Below, one piece after another: positions 1 to 7,370 of a stretch of DNA of 12,477 bases; the first letter of the stretch is position 1; each line of letters opens with the position of its first letter. Below the pieces are notes generated by a model, which was not told the DNA's origin, searched no databases, and worked only from the letters and a program-made list of their open reading frames with translations. The DNA is from Lachnospiraceae bacterium (lineage in GTDB: Bacteria; Bacillota; Clostridia; Lachnospirales; Lachnospiraceae): positions 1 to 12,477 of the forward strand of contig JAILJL010000133.1 in the NCBI GenBank assembly GCA_024694785.1. The letters run 5' to 3'. A program made the translations under genes and the position numbers.

Positions 1-581
1 GAAACGTTATTTTTCAACGACAAAGCTGCATACAACGCTGTTGCTTTACTATTCCCACCGAAAAATGCATACCTACTTTTATAATATTTGCATAAAATAG
101 GCTCGCGGCTACACATTACTCTTCCCGGAGACGTAATCTTATATTCTTCAGCAAAACCATCGCAGCCGTCTACAATAATAATATCGTTGATAGAATCTAA
201 CAATGTATTTATGCCGCCCTTACACTTTGCTGCAATTACCCTTGTTCCATTTCGTTTAAGCTCATTAATTAAATCCGTGATCTCATTATCTATCCCAACA
301 TGAATACTTAAACTCATATTTAGAACATCCAACTTGTCGTTAATCGCGTACTCTAGCGCTTTTATGATGTGTTCTCTTTTTGCCTTTAATTTTTCTTCAA
401 AAATTTTATACGAATAAAAAATCAAATCACTGCAGGAATACTTTTCAATTATATACGCGCACATTGTTCCATGTCCATTGACGTCAAAACAATTCGATTC
501 ATCAATACAATTCCTATGCTTCACATAACGACTCAGCGCATTACTATTAATTCCACTATCAATAATCCCTACTTTAATCAT
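1..581 (-). CDS. Subtilisin-like (S8) serine protease, C-terminal part cut by window edge
   Basis: I read 193 codons from ATG at 581 to the window edge with no stop. The protein opens at once on a subtilase catalytic core: VGIIDSGI with the catalytic Asp at residue 8, NGHGTM with His37, the VLNMSLS strand near 86-92, and GGNSKATA with the presumed nucleophile Ser178. There is no signal peptide or prodomain, so it is probably cytoplasmic. The start is supported by AAGGGA six bases upstream. Where subtilases usually have AAGNxG, which supplies the oxyanion-hole Asn, this protein has AAKCKGG (about 118-123), so that residue looks replaced. Its neighbour upstream is a small Cys-containing peptide gene on the same strand, 69 bases away. 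S8 proteases without prodomains occur as leader peptidases in peptide-natural-product clusters; that role here is inference. The protein is rich in Cys and its codons are AT-richer than in the glycosylation genes. The S8 fold call is firm, activity less so. Confidence 0.85.
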   Translation of the reverse strand, partial: MIKVGIIDSGINSNALSRYVKHRNCIDESNCFDVNGHGTMCAYIIEKYSCSDLIFYSYKIFEEKLKAKREHIIKALEYAINDKLDVLNMSLSIHVGIDNEITDLINELKRNGTRVIAAKCKGGINTLLDSINDIIIVDGCDGFAEEYKITSPGRVMCSREPILCKYYKSRYAFFGGNSKATALYAALSLKNNV

Positions 582-599
582 TAAAATCCCTTATATTTA

Positions 600-926
600 T
601 ATAGCATCTACATATTAAACTGTTAATATATTGCTATGTTACTATTTTTATTATCGCTTTTTTGAAATAAACGGACTACCCTTCTTGCATCTTAACTGTG
701 GGATAGACGAATCAGTAATCCACGATGACAATGTAGGGCAATCATCTAAACAGCCTTCGCCGTTAACAACAAACTCTTCTTCTGATACTTTCTTATTTTC
801 CAATTCGATGTCTCTAATTTCCTTCATCATTTCCTCCATTTTCTTCATGTAGATGCTATACAAACCACGTTTTTGCGAATTAATCGACGTTCTCATTATA
901 TATTACTTACATAGCATCAACTACAT
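600..926. repeat. 14-bp sequence repeated three times around the peptide gene
   Basis: TATAGCATCTACAT reads on the plus strand at 600-613, and its exact reverse complement lies at 847-860. A third copy with two extra bases, CATAGCATCAACTACAT, lies at 910-926 in the same orientation as the first. The first copy sits 19-32 bases upstream of the protease start. The other two flank the likely promoter/leader of the peptide gene in inverted orientation. On the minus strand, copies one and three extend as GATGCTAT[A/G]TAA[A/G]TA, which resembles an extended -10 promoter box (TGCTATATA, TGCTATGTA). The sequence match is observed; a role as a promoter element or regulator-binding site is inference. 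Confidence 0.5.
651..827 (-). CDS. Small three-cysteine peptide, candidate RiPP precursor (unrecognised family)
   Basis: I do not recognise a named family. From ATG at 827 the product is 58 residues. It has a charged, helical-looking N-terminal half (MKEIRDIELENKK...), then VNGEG, then a short C-terminal segment with Cys26, Cys30 and Cys47 (GCLDDC ... LRCKKG), Ser/Thr-rich stretches, one Trp, and a basic tail ending SKKR. A polar leader followed by a Cys/Ser/Thr-rich core is the usual layout of modified-peptide precursors. The start at 827 is chosen because GGAGG lies five bases upstream. The same frame is open up to ATG 896 (81 residues), but starts at 896 and 848 lack a clear ribosome site, and a possible -10 box lies just upstream of 896. 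The gene precedes an S8 protease on the same strand, which fits a precursor and leader-peptidase pair. It could also be an unrelated small regulatory or toxin-like protein. Confidence 0.6.
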   Translation of the reverse strand: MKEIRDIELENKKVSEEEFVVNGEGCLDDCPTLSSWITDSSIPQLRCKKGSPFISKKR

Positions 927-993
927 TTTTATGAAATCCTGCTCTTATTTTTTGAAATTTGGCAGGGATCACAAATCTACTACTCCGCTCCAT
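828..993 (-). promoter_or_regulatory. Upstream region of the peptide gene
   Basis: This AT-rich stretch between the peptide start and the terminator at 994-1021 carries no supported gene. On the minus strand it holds TGCTATGTA (extended -10-like, hexamer at 908-913) and an ATATATAAT stretch just before ATG 896. It also holds two of the three copies of the 14-bp repeat, at 847-860 and 910-926. I see no convincing -35 box. A transcript starting near 901 would give a leader of about 70 bases before the preferred start at 827. Confidence 0.35.
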
Positions 994-1021
994 AAAAAAA
1001 GAAGCGGTTCAAAACCGCCTC
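994..1021 (-). terminator. Rho-independent terminator of the glycosylation gene run
   Basis: On the minus strand GAGGCGGTT and AACCGCTTC form a nine-pair stem (one G-T pair) with a TTG loop, followed directly by seven T. It lies 15 bases after the stop of the CMP-sugar synthetase gene and separates that run from the peptide/protease module. Confidence 0.92.
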
Positions 1022-1036
1022 TCGAAAGATTCACCC

Positions 1037-1711
1037 CTACATGAGGCTCTCCGCCATCTTAAAGTCCATCTCGTCATCTACATCTACCGAAGCCCTCTTA
1101 TCCATTATATATGCATATGAGCCCTCGCCGTAGATATTCTTCTTCGCCATAAGGTCGCTAACCTTCTGTATATACAGCGCTCCGTTAATTCTATAGTACT
1201 TTCCCGCATCCTGGCGCCTTCCGGACATGTTCGAATCGAAGAATCCGCACATGGAATTATTCTCTTTAAGCACATTACAGATATTTATCGAATGCTCCAA
1301 CTCACATACACCGATTACCGCTGTTGCATTATTCCTGTCAAAAAGCTCCATTCCGCCACGGATATCCTCCGCCGTTCTAAGCGGTGATGTTGGCTGAAGC
1401 ACTGCAACAACATCGAAGTTAACTCCGAGATTAGAGTAATTGTTCAATACCTCTCTGACCGTATCCCAGGTACTCGCCTTATCACCGGAGGTCTCTTCCG
1501 ACCTGAGAAATGGTACACTGGCGCCATATTTCCTTGCCACCTCTGCATACCTATCAGAATCGGTCGACACCATAACTTCATCAAACACTCCCGAAGAAAG
1601 CGCAGCTTCTATTGTATACGCCATCAACGGCTTACCTGCCATCTCTTTAATATTCTTATCCTTAAGTCCTTTTGATCCGGACCTCGCCGGAATAACTGCT
1701 ATTCTCTTCAT
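1037..1711 (-). CDS. neuA: CMP-nonulosonate (acylneuraminate/legionaminate) cytidylyltransferase
   Basis: This 224-residue enzyme should couple a nonulosonic acid to CTP, giving the CMP-sugar used by flagellin or surface glycosyltransferases. It shows the NeuA-family signature IPARSGSKGLKDKN at residues 7-20 (nucleotide binding), LQPTSPLR at 105-112, and SVDVDDEMDF near the C-terminus, where the family binds metal. Its length is normal for bacterial single-domain members. The ATG at 1711 is preferred because it overlaps the preceding stop as TAATG, implying translational coupling, and GGGAG lies five bases upstream. A TTG at 1723 is possible but less likely. It is the last gene of the run, followed by a terminator. 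With a PtmE-like gene in the same run it is more likely LegF (legionaminate) than sialic-acid specific, but the sequence alone does not settle the substrate. Confidence 0.93.
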   Translation of the reverse strand: MKRIAVIPARSGSKGLKDKNIKEMAGKPLMAYTIEAALSSGVFDEVMVSTDSDRYAEVARKYGASVPFLRSEETSGDKASTWDTVREVLNNYSNLGVNFDVVAVLQPTSPLRTAEDIRGGMELFDRNNATAVIGVCELEHSINICNVLKENNSMCGFFDSNMSGRRQDAGKYYRINGALYIQKVSDLMAKKNIYGEGSYAYIMDKRASVDVDDEMDFKMAESLM

Positions 1712-2880
1712 TATTTCTCCCAATTAATATCAAAGAACTCTTTCTTGCCCTTAAGTCTATTGGCCTTAAGCGCATCTTTTAATATATCATGAATACGCAC
1801 TGAGGTATCGCCGTCACCAAAGGGGCTTCTCATATCCGCGAATCTGCCTTCTTTGCGAGCTTTTACCGCCTCATCAAAAGCCCTTCCGACTGCTTCTTCG
1901 TTATTCTCCGCATGTATAACCGACCCCGCAGTAATACGGCCCTTTTGTCTGTCGCCTATATCTACCGACGGTATCTTAAAGGAAGGCACTTCAAGTATCG
2001 CACTTGAGGAATTACCGATTACGAACTCAGCGTCGCGAACCGCACTTAAGTATAACTTCGCGCCAAGTGACGCAAACAAATTCCAGTTCTCTTCCTTTGC
2101 ACACTCCTTCTCCCAAAGCTCATTAATGCTAAGACCGCCCGCGTCGGCGTTGGCCTTGGTTATCACGTAATTATACTCAGGGTGCGCTTTCATGGTCTTA
2201 AGAAGCGGCTGCACCTGCAACATCGCTCCAAGTATACTCTGCGTCTCCGGATGAAACGTCACCATTACATACGGCTTATCATTATTGATATTAAGGCGTT
2301 TAAGCACCTCTGCGGAATCAAACTTCTCCATTGCAAGCGCATTCTCTACACCCATCGCACCTACGTCAAATACTGTCTCCGGCGACTCACCCATCTGTAT
2401 TACGCGATTCCTATATTCCTCGCAAGCCGTAAAATGTATCCTGCTCATCTTGGTAAGGGAATGCCTTACCGCATCATCGACTGCTCCGAAAGTAAGCTCA
2501 CCGCCATGAATATGAGCAATCGGGATATTCATTATAAGCGCGGCAGTTGCTACGCCAAGCATCTCCGTTCTGTCACCGAGGATTACAAGGACGTCGGGGC
2601 GCTTCTTATCAAAATATTCCGCAAACTTCGCGGTTGCATTAGCTGCAACCTTTGATGCGGCCACCGCGCTGTCGCCTTTTTCCGAGATATCAATCTTCTC
2701 ATCTATCTTGAAACCGTCATTCTCGATTTCTTTATACGTCTCGCCGAATTCCGGCATAAGATGCATTCCCGTTACAACGACTTTAAGCTCGATGTCTCTG
2801 TCCGCATCGAGCTTTTTCAATAATCCTGACAATATTCCGTAATCTGCTCTGGTAGAAGTTACCACGCATACTTTCCACAT
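1711..2880 (-). CDS. neuC: Hydrolysing UDP/GDP-N-acetylhexosamine 2-epimerase (NeuC/LegG family)
   Basis: The enzyme removes the nucleotide and epimerises C2, giving the free N-acetyl-mannosamine-type sugar (ManNAc or its 2,4-diacetamido form) that a NeuB/LegI synthase condenses with pyruvate. Visible family motifs are VTSTRADYGIL at 7-17, LGDRTEM at 101-107, HIHGGELTFGAVDDAVRHS at 123-141, TFHPET at 208-213 and IGNSSSAILEVP at 288-299, which together hold the catalytic and nucleotide-binding residues of this epimerase fold. Its 389 residues match the family. The frame is open to 2934, but ATG 2880 is chosen because AAGGAG sits six bases upstream and MWKVCVVTSTRADYG is the usual family N-terminus. 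The stop overlaps the start of neuA by one base. Context favours a legionaminic-type substrate (LegG), which is inference. Confidence 0.93.
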   Translation of the reverse strand: MWKVCVVTSTRADYGILSGLLKKLDADRDIELKVVVTGMHLMPEFGETYKEIENDGFKIDEKIDISEKGDSAVAASKVAANATAKFAEYFDKKRPDVLVILGDRTEMLGVATAALIMNIPIAHIHGGELTFGAVDDAVRHSLTKMSRIHFTACEEYRNRVIQMGESPETVFDVGAMGVENALAMEKFDSAEVLKRLNINNDKPYVMVTFHPETQSILGAMLQVQPLLKTMKAHPEYNYVITKANADAGGLSINELWEKECAKEENWNLFASLGAKLYLSAVRDAEFVIGNSSSAILEVPSFKIPSVDIGDRQKGRITAGSVIHAENNEEAVGRAFDEAVKARKEGRFADMRSPFGDGDTSVRIHDILKDALKANRLKGKKEFFDINWEK

Positions 2881-2890
2881 AAACTGCTCC

Positions 2891-3541
2891 TTAATAAGCT
2901 TTCTGTTCCATCTCACGTGCCGGAACCCCGACAACCGTCAAATCATTATCTATATCATCAACAACAACCGCACCGGCACCGACCATAACATCGCTGCCTA
3001 TATTGATTCCCTGCTTGACAGTGGCGCTTGCGCCCACATAGGTAGAATTGCCCACTTCAACATTACCGCATAACGTAACTCGCGGGGCCAATGTAGAATA
3101 ATCGCCTATCACGCAATCATGGCAGACTATCGACCCGATATTAATAAATACGAAGTTACCGATTGTAACATTCGTCGATATCGTGCAGTCGCGGCTTATA
3201 ATCGAACCTTCGCCCATTGTGTAGTCAGGTGCCATTCCCTCATCCGAGAGAATAATCTTCGGGAAGTAAAGGTTTGGATTCTTCTTGTACATACTGACGA
3301 GCTGCTGCCGCTTATTAGGACTGCCGATGCAAAGGACAACGCCTGTCTTCATCGGAAGATTAACGAGATACTCGTCATCCCCCAGGTATTTACAATGGCC
3401 TACCGCGTCCATGGCAAGATCCTCAACAAGATCCACGTATCCCAATACTGTATAACGTGGCAATCTTTTATTTGCTTCTTCTATCTGCCACAGAAGCTCC
3501 CTCATGCATCCGCCGGAGCCTACAAGAACTATATTTTCCAT
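2891..3541 (-). CDS. neuD: NeuD/PglD/LegH-type sugar O- or N-acetyltransferase
   Basis: This 216-residue protein has the two parts of the sialic-acid O-acetyltransferase NeuD family. The first is an N-terminal Rossmann-like nucleotide-sugar binding part with VLVGSGG at 5-11. The second is a C-terminal left-handed beta-helix built from hexapeptide repeats (about 112-205; VTIGNF, CVIGDY, VEVGNS, INIGSD, VMVGAG), ending in VGVPAREM. CHDCVIG puts the likely catalytic His at 141. It may acetylate the 4-amino group of a UDP/GDP-linked sugar (LegH/PglD role) or the finished nonulosonate. ATG 3541 is chosen because AAGGAAGTG lies six bases upstream; a GTG at 3550 is inside that site. The stop overlaps the ribosome site of neuC, so the two are coupled. 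Confidence 0.88.
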   Translation of the reverse strand: MENIVLVGSGGCMRELLWQIEEANKRLPRYTVLGYVDLVEDLAMDAVGHCKYLGDDEYLVNLPMKTGVVLCIGSPNKRQQLVSMYKKNPNLYFPKIILSDEGMAPDYTMGEGSIISRDCTISTNVTIGNFVFINIGSIVCHDCVIGDYSTLAPRVTLCGNVEVGNSTYVGASATVKQGINIGSDVMVGAGAVVVDDIDNDLTVVGVPAREMEQKAY

Positions 3542-3568
3542 ATCAATCACTTCCTTATGATTATTTCC

Positions 3569-3588
3569 GGGTAAAAGCGCTTTTACCC
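3569..3588. repeat. Perfect 20-bp palindrome between ptmE-like gene and neuD
   Basis: GGGTAAAAGC is followed directly by its exact reverse complement, beginning in the stop codon of the nucleotidyltransferase gene. In RNA it would form an eight-pair stem with a GCGC loop. No T-run follows on the minus strand, so it is not a normal terminator. It could be an mRNA processing or stabilising hairpin, or a protein-binding site. It splits an otherwise compact operon at a 46-base gap. Confidence 0.6.
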
Positions 3589-4658
3589 TAAGATTTCATA
3601 TCGAGCTTTTGCTCCATACGACGCATCTCCTCGAATTCACCCATATCAAGAAAACTGTCTTCCGATATAGGGTACATACCAACCTGTCTGTCCTGGAATA
3701 AAAGGTCGCTGCTAAGATCCGTCATATGATAAAATGTATTCTTTGGAATTTCCTTAAGTAACTGCGGATTAAGGACATACATACCGGTATTGACGAAGTA
3801 GGAAAGCTTAGGCTTCTCCTCCATGCCCGTAATCACACCATCTTCCTTGGACTTAATTACGCCGTAAGGTACCACTATGTTCTTCAATGCGGATACAATC
3901 GTAAGTTCGTTGCCGGACTTAATGTGATGCTTATATATATCCGCATAATCCGCGTGAATCATGATATCGCAGTTGGTAACTATAATCGGTCCGTCAAATT
4001 CGTCTTCGATAAGGTGTAAAGAACCCGCAGTACCAAGCGGTTCATCCTCTTCCACATACTTAAGCGTGTAATTCTGCATTACATCCGCAAAGTATGACTT
4101 AATCATATTCTTCTTATAATTAAGCGTCGCATAAAAGTTCGTTACGCCAAAATCTCTGAACTTGTCGATTATTCGCTCCATAATCGGAATATCACCGATA
4201 GGAATTAACGGCTTCGGCAATACCTTGGTGTAAGGGTATAGTCTCGTGCCCTTACCACCTGCCATAATAACGACAGGAACACCTTTGAGGGTATTCGTAT
4301 CCTTTTCCTTTGATTCATAGCTTTCGCCGGAAAAGACGATATCAATGACTTCATTTGTCGCCGATACTACAGGCGCTGTCCTTATAGAATACTTCTTAAG
4401 GAAATCTCTATAGTCGCCCATATTGTAGCTATAAAGGAACTTCGGCGTCTTGTTCATAAGAGACGATACTTCTGCCTGAAGGTCACCCGTCTTAATAAGC
4501 CAACGTCTTATATCTCCGTCGGTAATAGAGCCTATGAGTCTGTCTTCCTTATCTACTACGAACAATATACCCTGTGCATTCTTATCGATTTTCTGTAATG
4601 CATCTACGACGGTTGCGTTCGAATAAGTAAGAAATTTAAGAAGATCTTCCATCTGCAT
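3588..4658 (-). CDS. ptmE: CBS-domain sugar-1-phosphate nucleotidyltransferase (PtmE-like)
   Basis: Residues 1 to about 115 form a pair of CBS modules (e.g. GSITDGDIRRWL at 43-54), which usually bind adenosyl ligands. Residues 127-350 form a GT-A nucleotidyltransferase with the pyrophosphorylase signature MAGGKGTRLYPYTKVLPKP at 132-150, EDEPLGTAGS at 204-213 and VTNCDIM at 227-233, where Asp231 is the probable metal ligand. This CBS plus transferase layout is that of Campylobacter PtmE, which makes GDP-GlcNAc/GlcN for the legionaminic acid pathway; UDP- or GDP-mannose-type products remain possible. The length, 356 residues, fits. ATG 4658 has AAAGGAGG seven bases upstream. It lies 33 bases after the glycosyltransferase gene in the same run. 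The family is certain; the exact nucleotide and sugar are inferred from the neighbours. Confidence 0.88.
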   Translation of the reverse strand: MQMEDLLKFLTYSNATVVDALQKIDKNAQGILFVVDKEDRLIGSITDGDIRRWLIKTGDLQAEVSSLMNKTPKFLYSYNMGDYRDFLKKYSIRTAPVVSATNEVIDIVFSGESYESKEKDTNTLKGVPVVIMAGGKGTRLYPYTKVLPKPLIPIGDIPIMERIIDKFRDFGVTNFYATLNYKKNMIKSYFADVMQNYTLKYVEEDEPLGTAGSLHLIEDEFDGPIIVTNCDIMIHADYADIYKHHIKSGNELTIVSALKNIVVPYGVIKSKEDGVITGMEEKPKLSYFVNTGMYVLNPQLLKEIPKNTFYHMTDLSSDLLFQDRQVGMYPISEDSFLDMGEFEEMRRMEQKLDMKS

Positions 4659-4691
4659 ATAACCGCCTCCTTTGATGATTATTATACTACA

Positions 4692-7370
4692 TTATTTCTT
4701 GTTGTGCTTCTCGATTACCTGTTTGCGAACATTCTCGAATTCTTCCGTAAACTTCGCTCTCTCCTCTACAAGCTCCTTGCAAAGAAGCTTGTATATATGC
4801 TCCGGTAAGTACTGCTGAAGCCTAACTATATAGCCTTCCAGCCACTTATCCATCTTGTCTATCTCGTCATCTATATTGATATTTGCCTCAAGATAAGCAT
4901 CATATAAATTGGCGAATCCTATTGCAACCAGCTGATATGAACGTATAATTCTTTCTTTAACAATTGCCTCAAGGTCAAGCGGATGCACCTTAACCTCTTT
5001 ACATAAGAAGTCTATCGCGCCTTCAGCCAATGAATAGCGGGTCTCTGCACTGTTAAGATTAATAAGTCCTGTATAACTCTTCGGCTTCTCACCCTTATTG
5101 GTGTGATATATCTTAACAGGCGTCGTCGCAACTCGGCTCTTCGTAAGTGCAAGTATCATAAGTATGCAATGCGTGTAATAGTATACATACTTGTTATCTC
5201 TGTTTCTCTCAACGATTTCCTTATAATCGGTAGCTCTTAAGTGCTTAAGGTTAAGGAAGATACCGGTTACATAGTTGGAATTCAATGCACCTATAATATT
5301 ACCTGCAACATCATCATAGATCTGTTCACCGCTTACGCTCATCGTATTATCTTCGCCATCCGAATTACCTTGTATGGCATCGATTGTCGGATCTGCCACG
5401 AACTTACTCATATAGTATCCGAAGTTCTCGACATACAGATAGTCTTCATCCGACTGATAGCAAATAAGACTTCCCTTTGCCTTATTCACGAGCGTCATTA
5501 TATTGCCGTCATAATTAAGATTGGTTGGATTCTTCCAATATCTGAGCCTCGAATCCTTAATTCCGGCAATTGTATCGTAACCCTCGGTATTATCGGCAGA
5601 CGCATTATTGGATACCATAATCTCTATCTCTGAATCAAATTCCGACTTAAGAAGATTCTCTACACCTCTCAAAGCAAAAGAACCTCTGTTATATGTCGGC
5701 ATACCTATCGAGAGGAACGGCTTAATCTTAGCCGAACGCGGCTTACTTATACGTTTCTTGTGAAGTTCATCTGTCATACGCTTATAGTAAGCCTTATTCT
5801 TACAATATACACGCGGAAGATATGCTTCCTCATGAGCCGTTAAATAAGCCTTGAGTTCTTCCGGACTTCCCACTATTACAAGACGTTTCTTAACTATATC
5901 TGCGAGTCCGAATTCCTCAATTATTCTCATGGTTTTCTCATAATCCGAAGAAACCATATATACTTTATATAATCCCGAGAATCCGAATGCTTTAATGGCG
6001 TCGGCCGGATTATATGTTCCGTCAACAACTCCCGTATATATCGAAGCAACTTTGCCATATTTCTTTAATTCATTAATATCTACACAGGTCTCTACGAAAC
6101 CGGTCTTCGAATTCTTAATGAAATATCTGCCGTCACCCATATCTATATACTCAAGACCTTTTCTTCTTACGGCCTTGCCCGGATTATTATCCGTAATAAT
6201 CCGCATATAGTCTTTTCCGTAAATGCATTCCAGCATCCTGCCGATTGCATACTGCGGCTCTAATTCTTCCGGAAGTTCATTGGACTTCGGCGGTTCGTTA
6301 TAAGCCTTATCTATTACCCTTAAGACTTCTTTCGAGCCATTCGGATTAAATACCTTGATAGCAGGAGCTTTTTTCGCAAGCTCCCTTGCAAACGGCGTAT
6401 CTATCGTCAGCATATTTACTCCGGCAAGTAATCCCGCACCGACTCTTTCATGTACTCCGTCCTTATAGTCGGTCTCCAAAGAAAGCGCAACCTTAACATT
6501 AGACAACATATCCGCAATCTGCGTAAGAGATATAAACTGTCCCTGAATCGCAACCTTATACATCGCGTCCTCAGGCAGTTCTTTAACCAATATATCCCAG
6601 TTCTGACCAAGCAACGATACCGTCTTATATGCTTTGATAATATCAAGAAGAACCTTCTTTCTGAAGAATCTGTTCTGATATTCAATCATAAAGCTTAAAT
6701 ATGTATCAAAAAGCGCTGTCATTGTAGCTTTATCTATCTTACCGGCAAGCTTGGCGAATTCTTCCTCCATACATGTAACTGCGCTTAATCTGTAATCCTT
6801 CTCAAGGCGGCTTAAAATGGTATCTATCGTATCTTCAAGTACCTTAGGTGTCTCGGCCTTTATCGTCTTCTTATACGATTCCGGTGCAAGATAAGTTCCT
6901 ACTACAAGTATATCTTTTGCTCTACTCTCGAACCTTCTCGCACTTTTTAAACCTACTGCGGCATTCGGCACAAAAGTTGCCTTAATTCCGTAATAATTCT
7001 TAAGATAATCGATATGCTCTTTGGAATTAACCATCACCTTGGCATTCTTTGATAACTTATCCAAGATGTTAACATATAATAAAGGATTTTCTTTGAAATA
7101 AAATGCGAAACTATCGGCATACTTGTCAACTATCTCAGCTATCCAAGCCTCTTTTCTGTTAACGAGCGCGCCATCAACGCATATTACCTTAGCACCTTCC
7201 TTTAATGCAATAACAAGCTTGTCACGGTCAGGCGCTTTGTCACTTAGATCCTCGATCTCAAAGTCAATCGGATATGTACTTCTTGATGCATCCGTTATTG
7301 CCTTGAAATATAACCAGACATGGCTGTATGAGGAGGTCGTCACATATATCAAGACTCTATTCTTCTTCAT
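4692..7370 (-). CDS. Large two-domain glycosyltransferase (CgeB-like N-terminus, GT2 C-terminus)
   Basis: The product is 892 residues. The N-terminal third (1 to about 365) resembles GT-B/CgeB-type transferases: KNRVLIYVTTSSYSHVWLYFKAI at the start, VPNAA near 135-139, and GVHERVGAGLLAGVNMLTID at 305-324, the position of the nucleotide-sugar loop. A middle part (about 365-545) is unassigned. From about 551 there is a GT2 family domain: LSIGMPTYNRGSF near 553-565, SNNASADNTEG near 587-597, and SDEDYL at 640-645 as the likely DxD-type metal site. The tail is helical and Lys/Glu-rich. The frame is open to 7400, but ATG 7370 is chosen because AAGGAGG precedes it by nine bases, so it overlaps the upstream gene by 14 bases. 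It lies downstream of maf, so it probably builds or extends the flagellin or surface glycan; acceptor and sugar are unknown. The domain calls rest on motif reading only. Confidence 0.85.
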   Translation of the reverse strand: MKKNRVLIYVTTSSYSHVWLYFKAITDASRSTYPIDFEIEDLSDKAPDRDKLVIALKEGAKVICVDGALVNRKEAWIAEIVDKYADSFAFYFKENPLLYVNILDKLSKNAKVMVNSKEHIDYLKNYYGIKATFVPNAAVGLKSARRFESRAKDILVVGTYLAPESYKKTIKAETPKVLEDTIDTILSRLEKDYRLSAVTCMEEEFAKLAGKIDKATMTALFDTYLSFMIEYQNRFFRKKVLLDIIKAYKTVSLLGQNWDILVKELPEDAMYKVAIQGQFISLTQIADMLSNVKVALSLETDYKDGVHERVGAGLLAGVNMLTIDTPFARELAKKAPAIKVFNPNGSKEVLRVIDKAYNEPPKSNELPEELEPQYAIGRMLECIYGKDYMRIITDNNPGKAVRRKGLEYIDMGDGRYFIKNSKTGFVETCVDINELKKYGKVASIYTGVVDGTYNPADAIKAFGFSGLYKVYMVSSDYEKTMRIIEEFGLADIVKKRLVIVGSPEELKAYLTAHEEAYLPRVYCKNKAYYKRMTDELHKKRISKPRSAKIKPFLSIGMPTYNRGSFALRGVENLLKSEFDSEIEIMVSNNASADNTEGYDTIAGIKDSRLRYWKNPTNLNYDGNIMTLVNKAKGSLICYQSDEDYLYVENFGYYMSKFVADPTIDAIQGNSDGEDNTMSVSGEQIYDDVAGNIIGALNSNYVTGIFLNLKHLRATDYKEIVERNRDNKYVYYYTHCILMILALTKSRVATTPVKIYHTNKGEKPKSYTGLINLNSAETRYSLAEGAIDFLCKEVKVHPLDLEAIVKERIIRSYQLVAIGFANLYDAYLEANINIDDEIDKMDKWLEGYIVRLQQYLPEHIYKLLCKELVEERAKFTEEFENVRKQVIEKHNKK

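Noticed and set aside
631..852. Plus-strand open frame of 73 codons opposite the small peptide
   Set aside because: It is the antisense shadow of the minus-strand peptide gene, lacks a ribosome site and has a low-complexity Ser/Phe-rich product.
2881..2934. Upstream extension of the epimerase gene to ATG 2934
   Set aside because: The extension overlaps the end of neuD and has no ribosome site; AAGGAG precedes ATG 2880 and the family N-terminus starts there.
3569..3588. Palindrome as a rho-independent terminator
   Set aside because: No T-run follows on either strand apart from those within the palindrome, and the following genes are clearly part of the same functional set.
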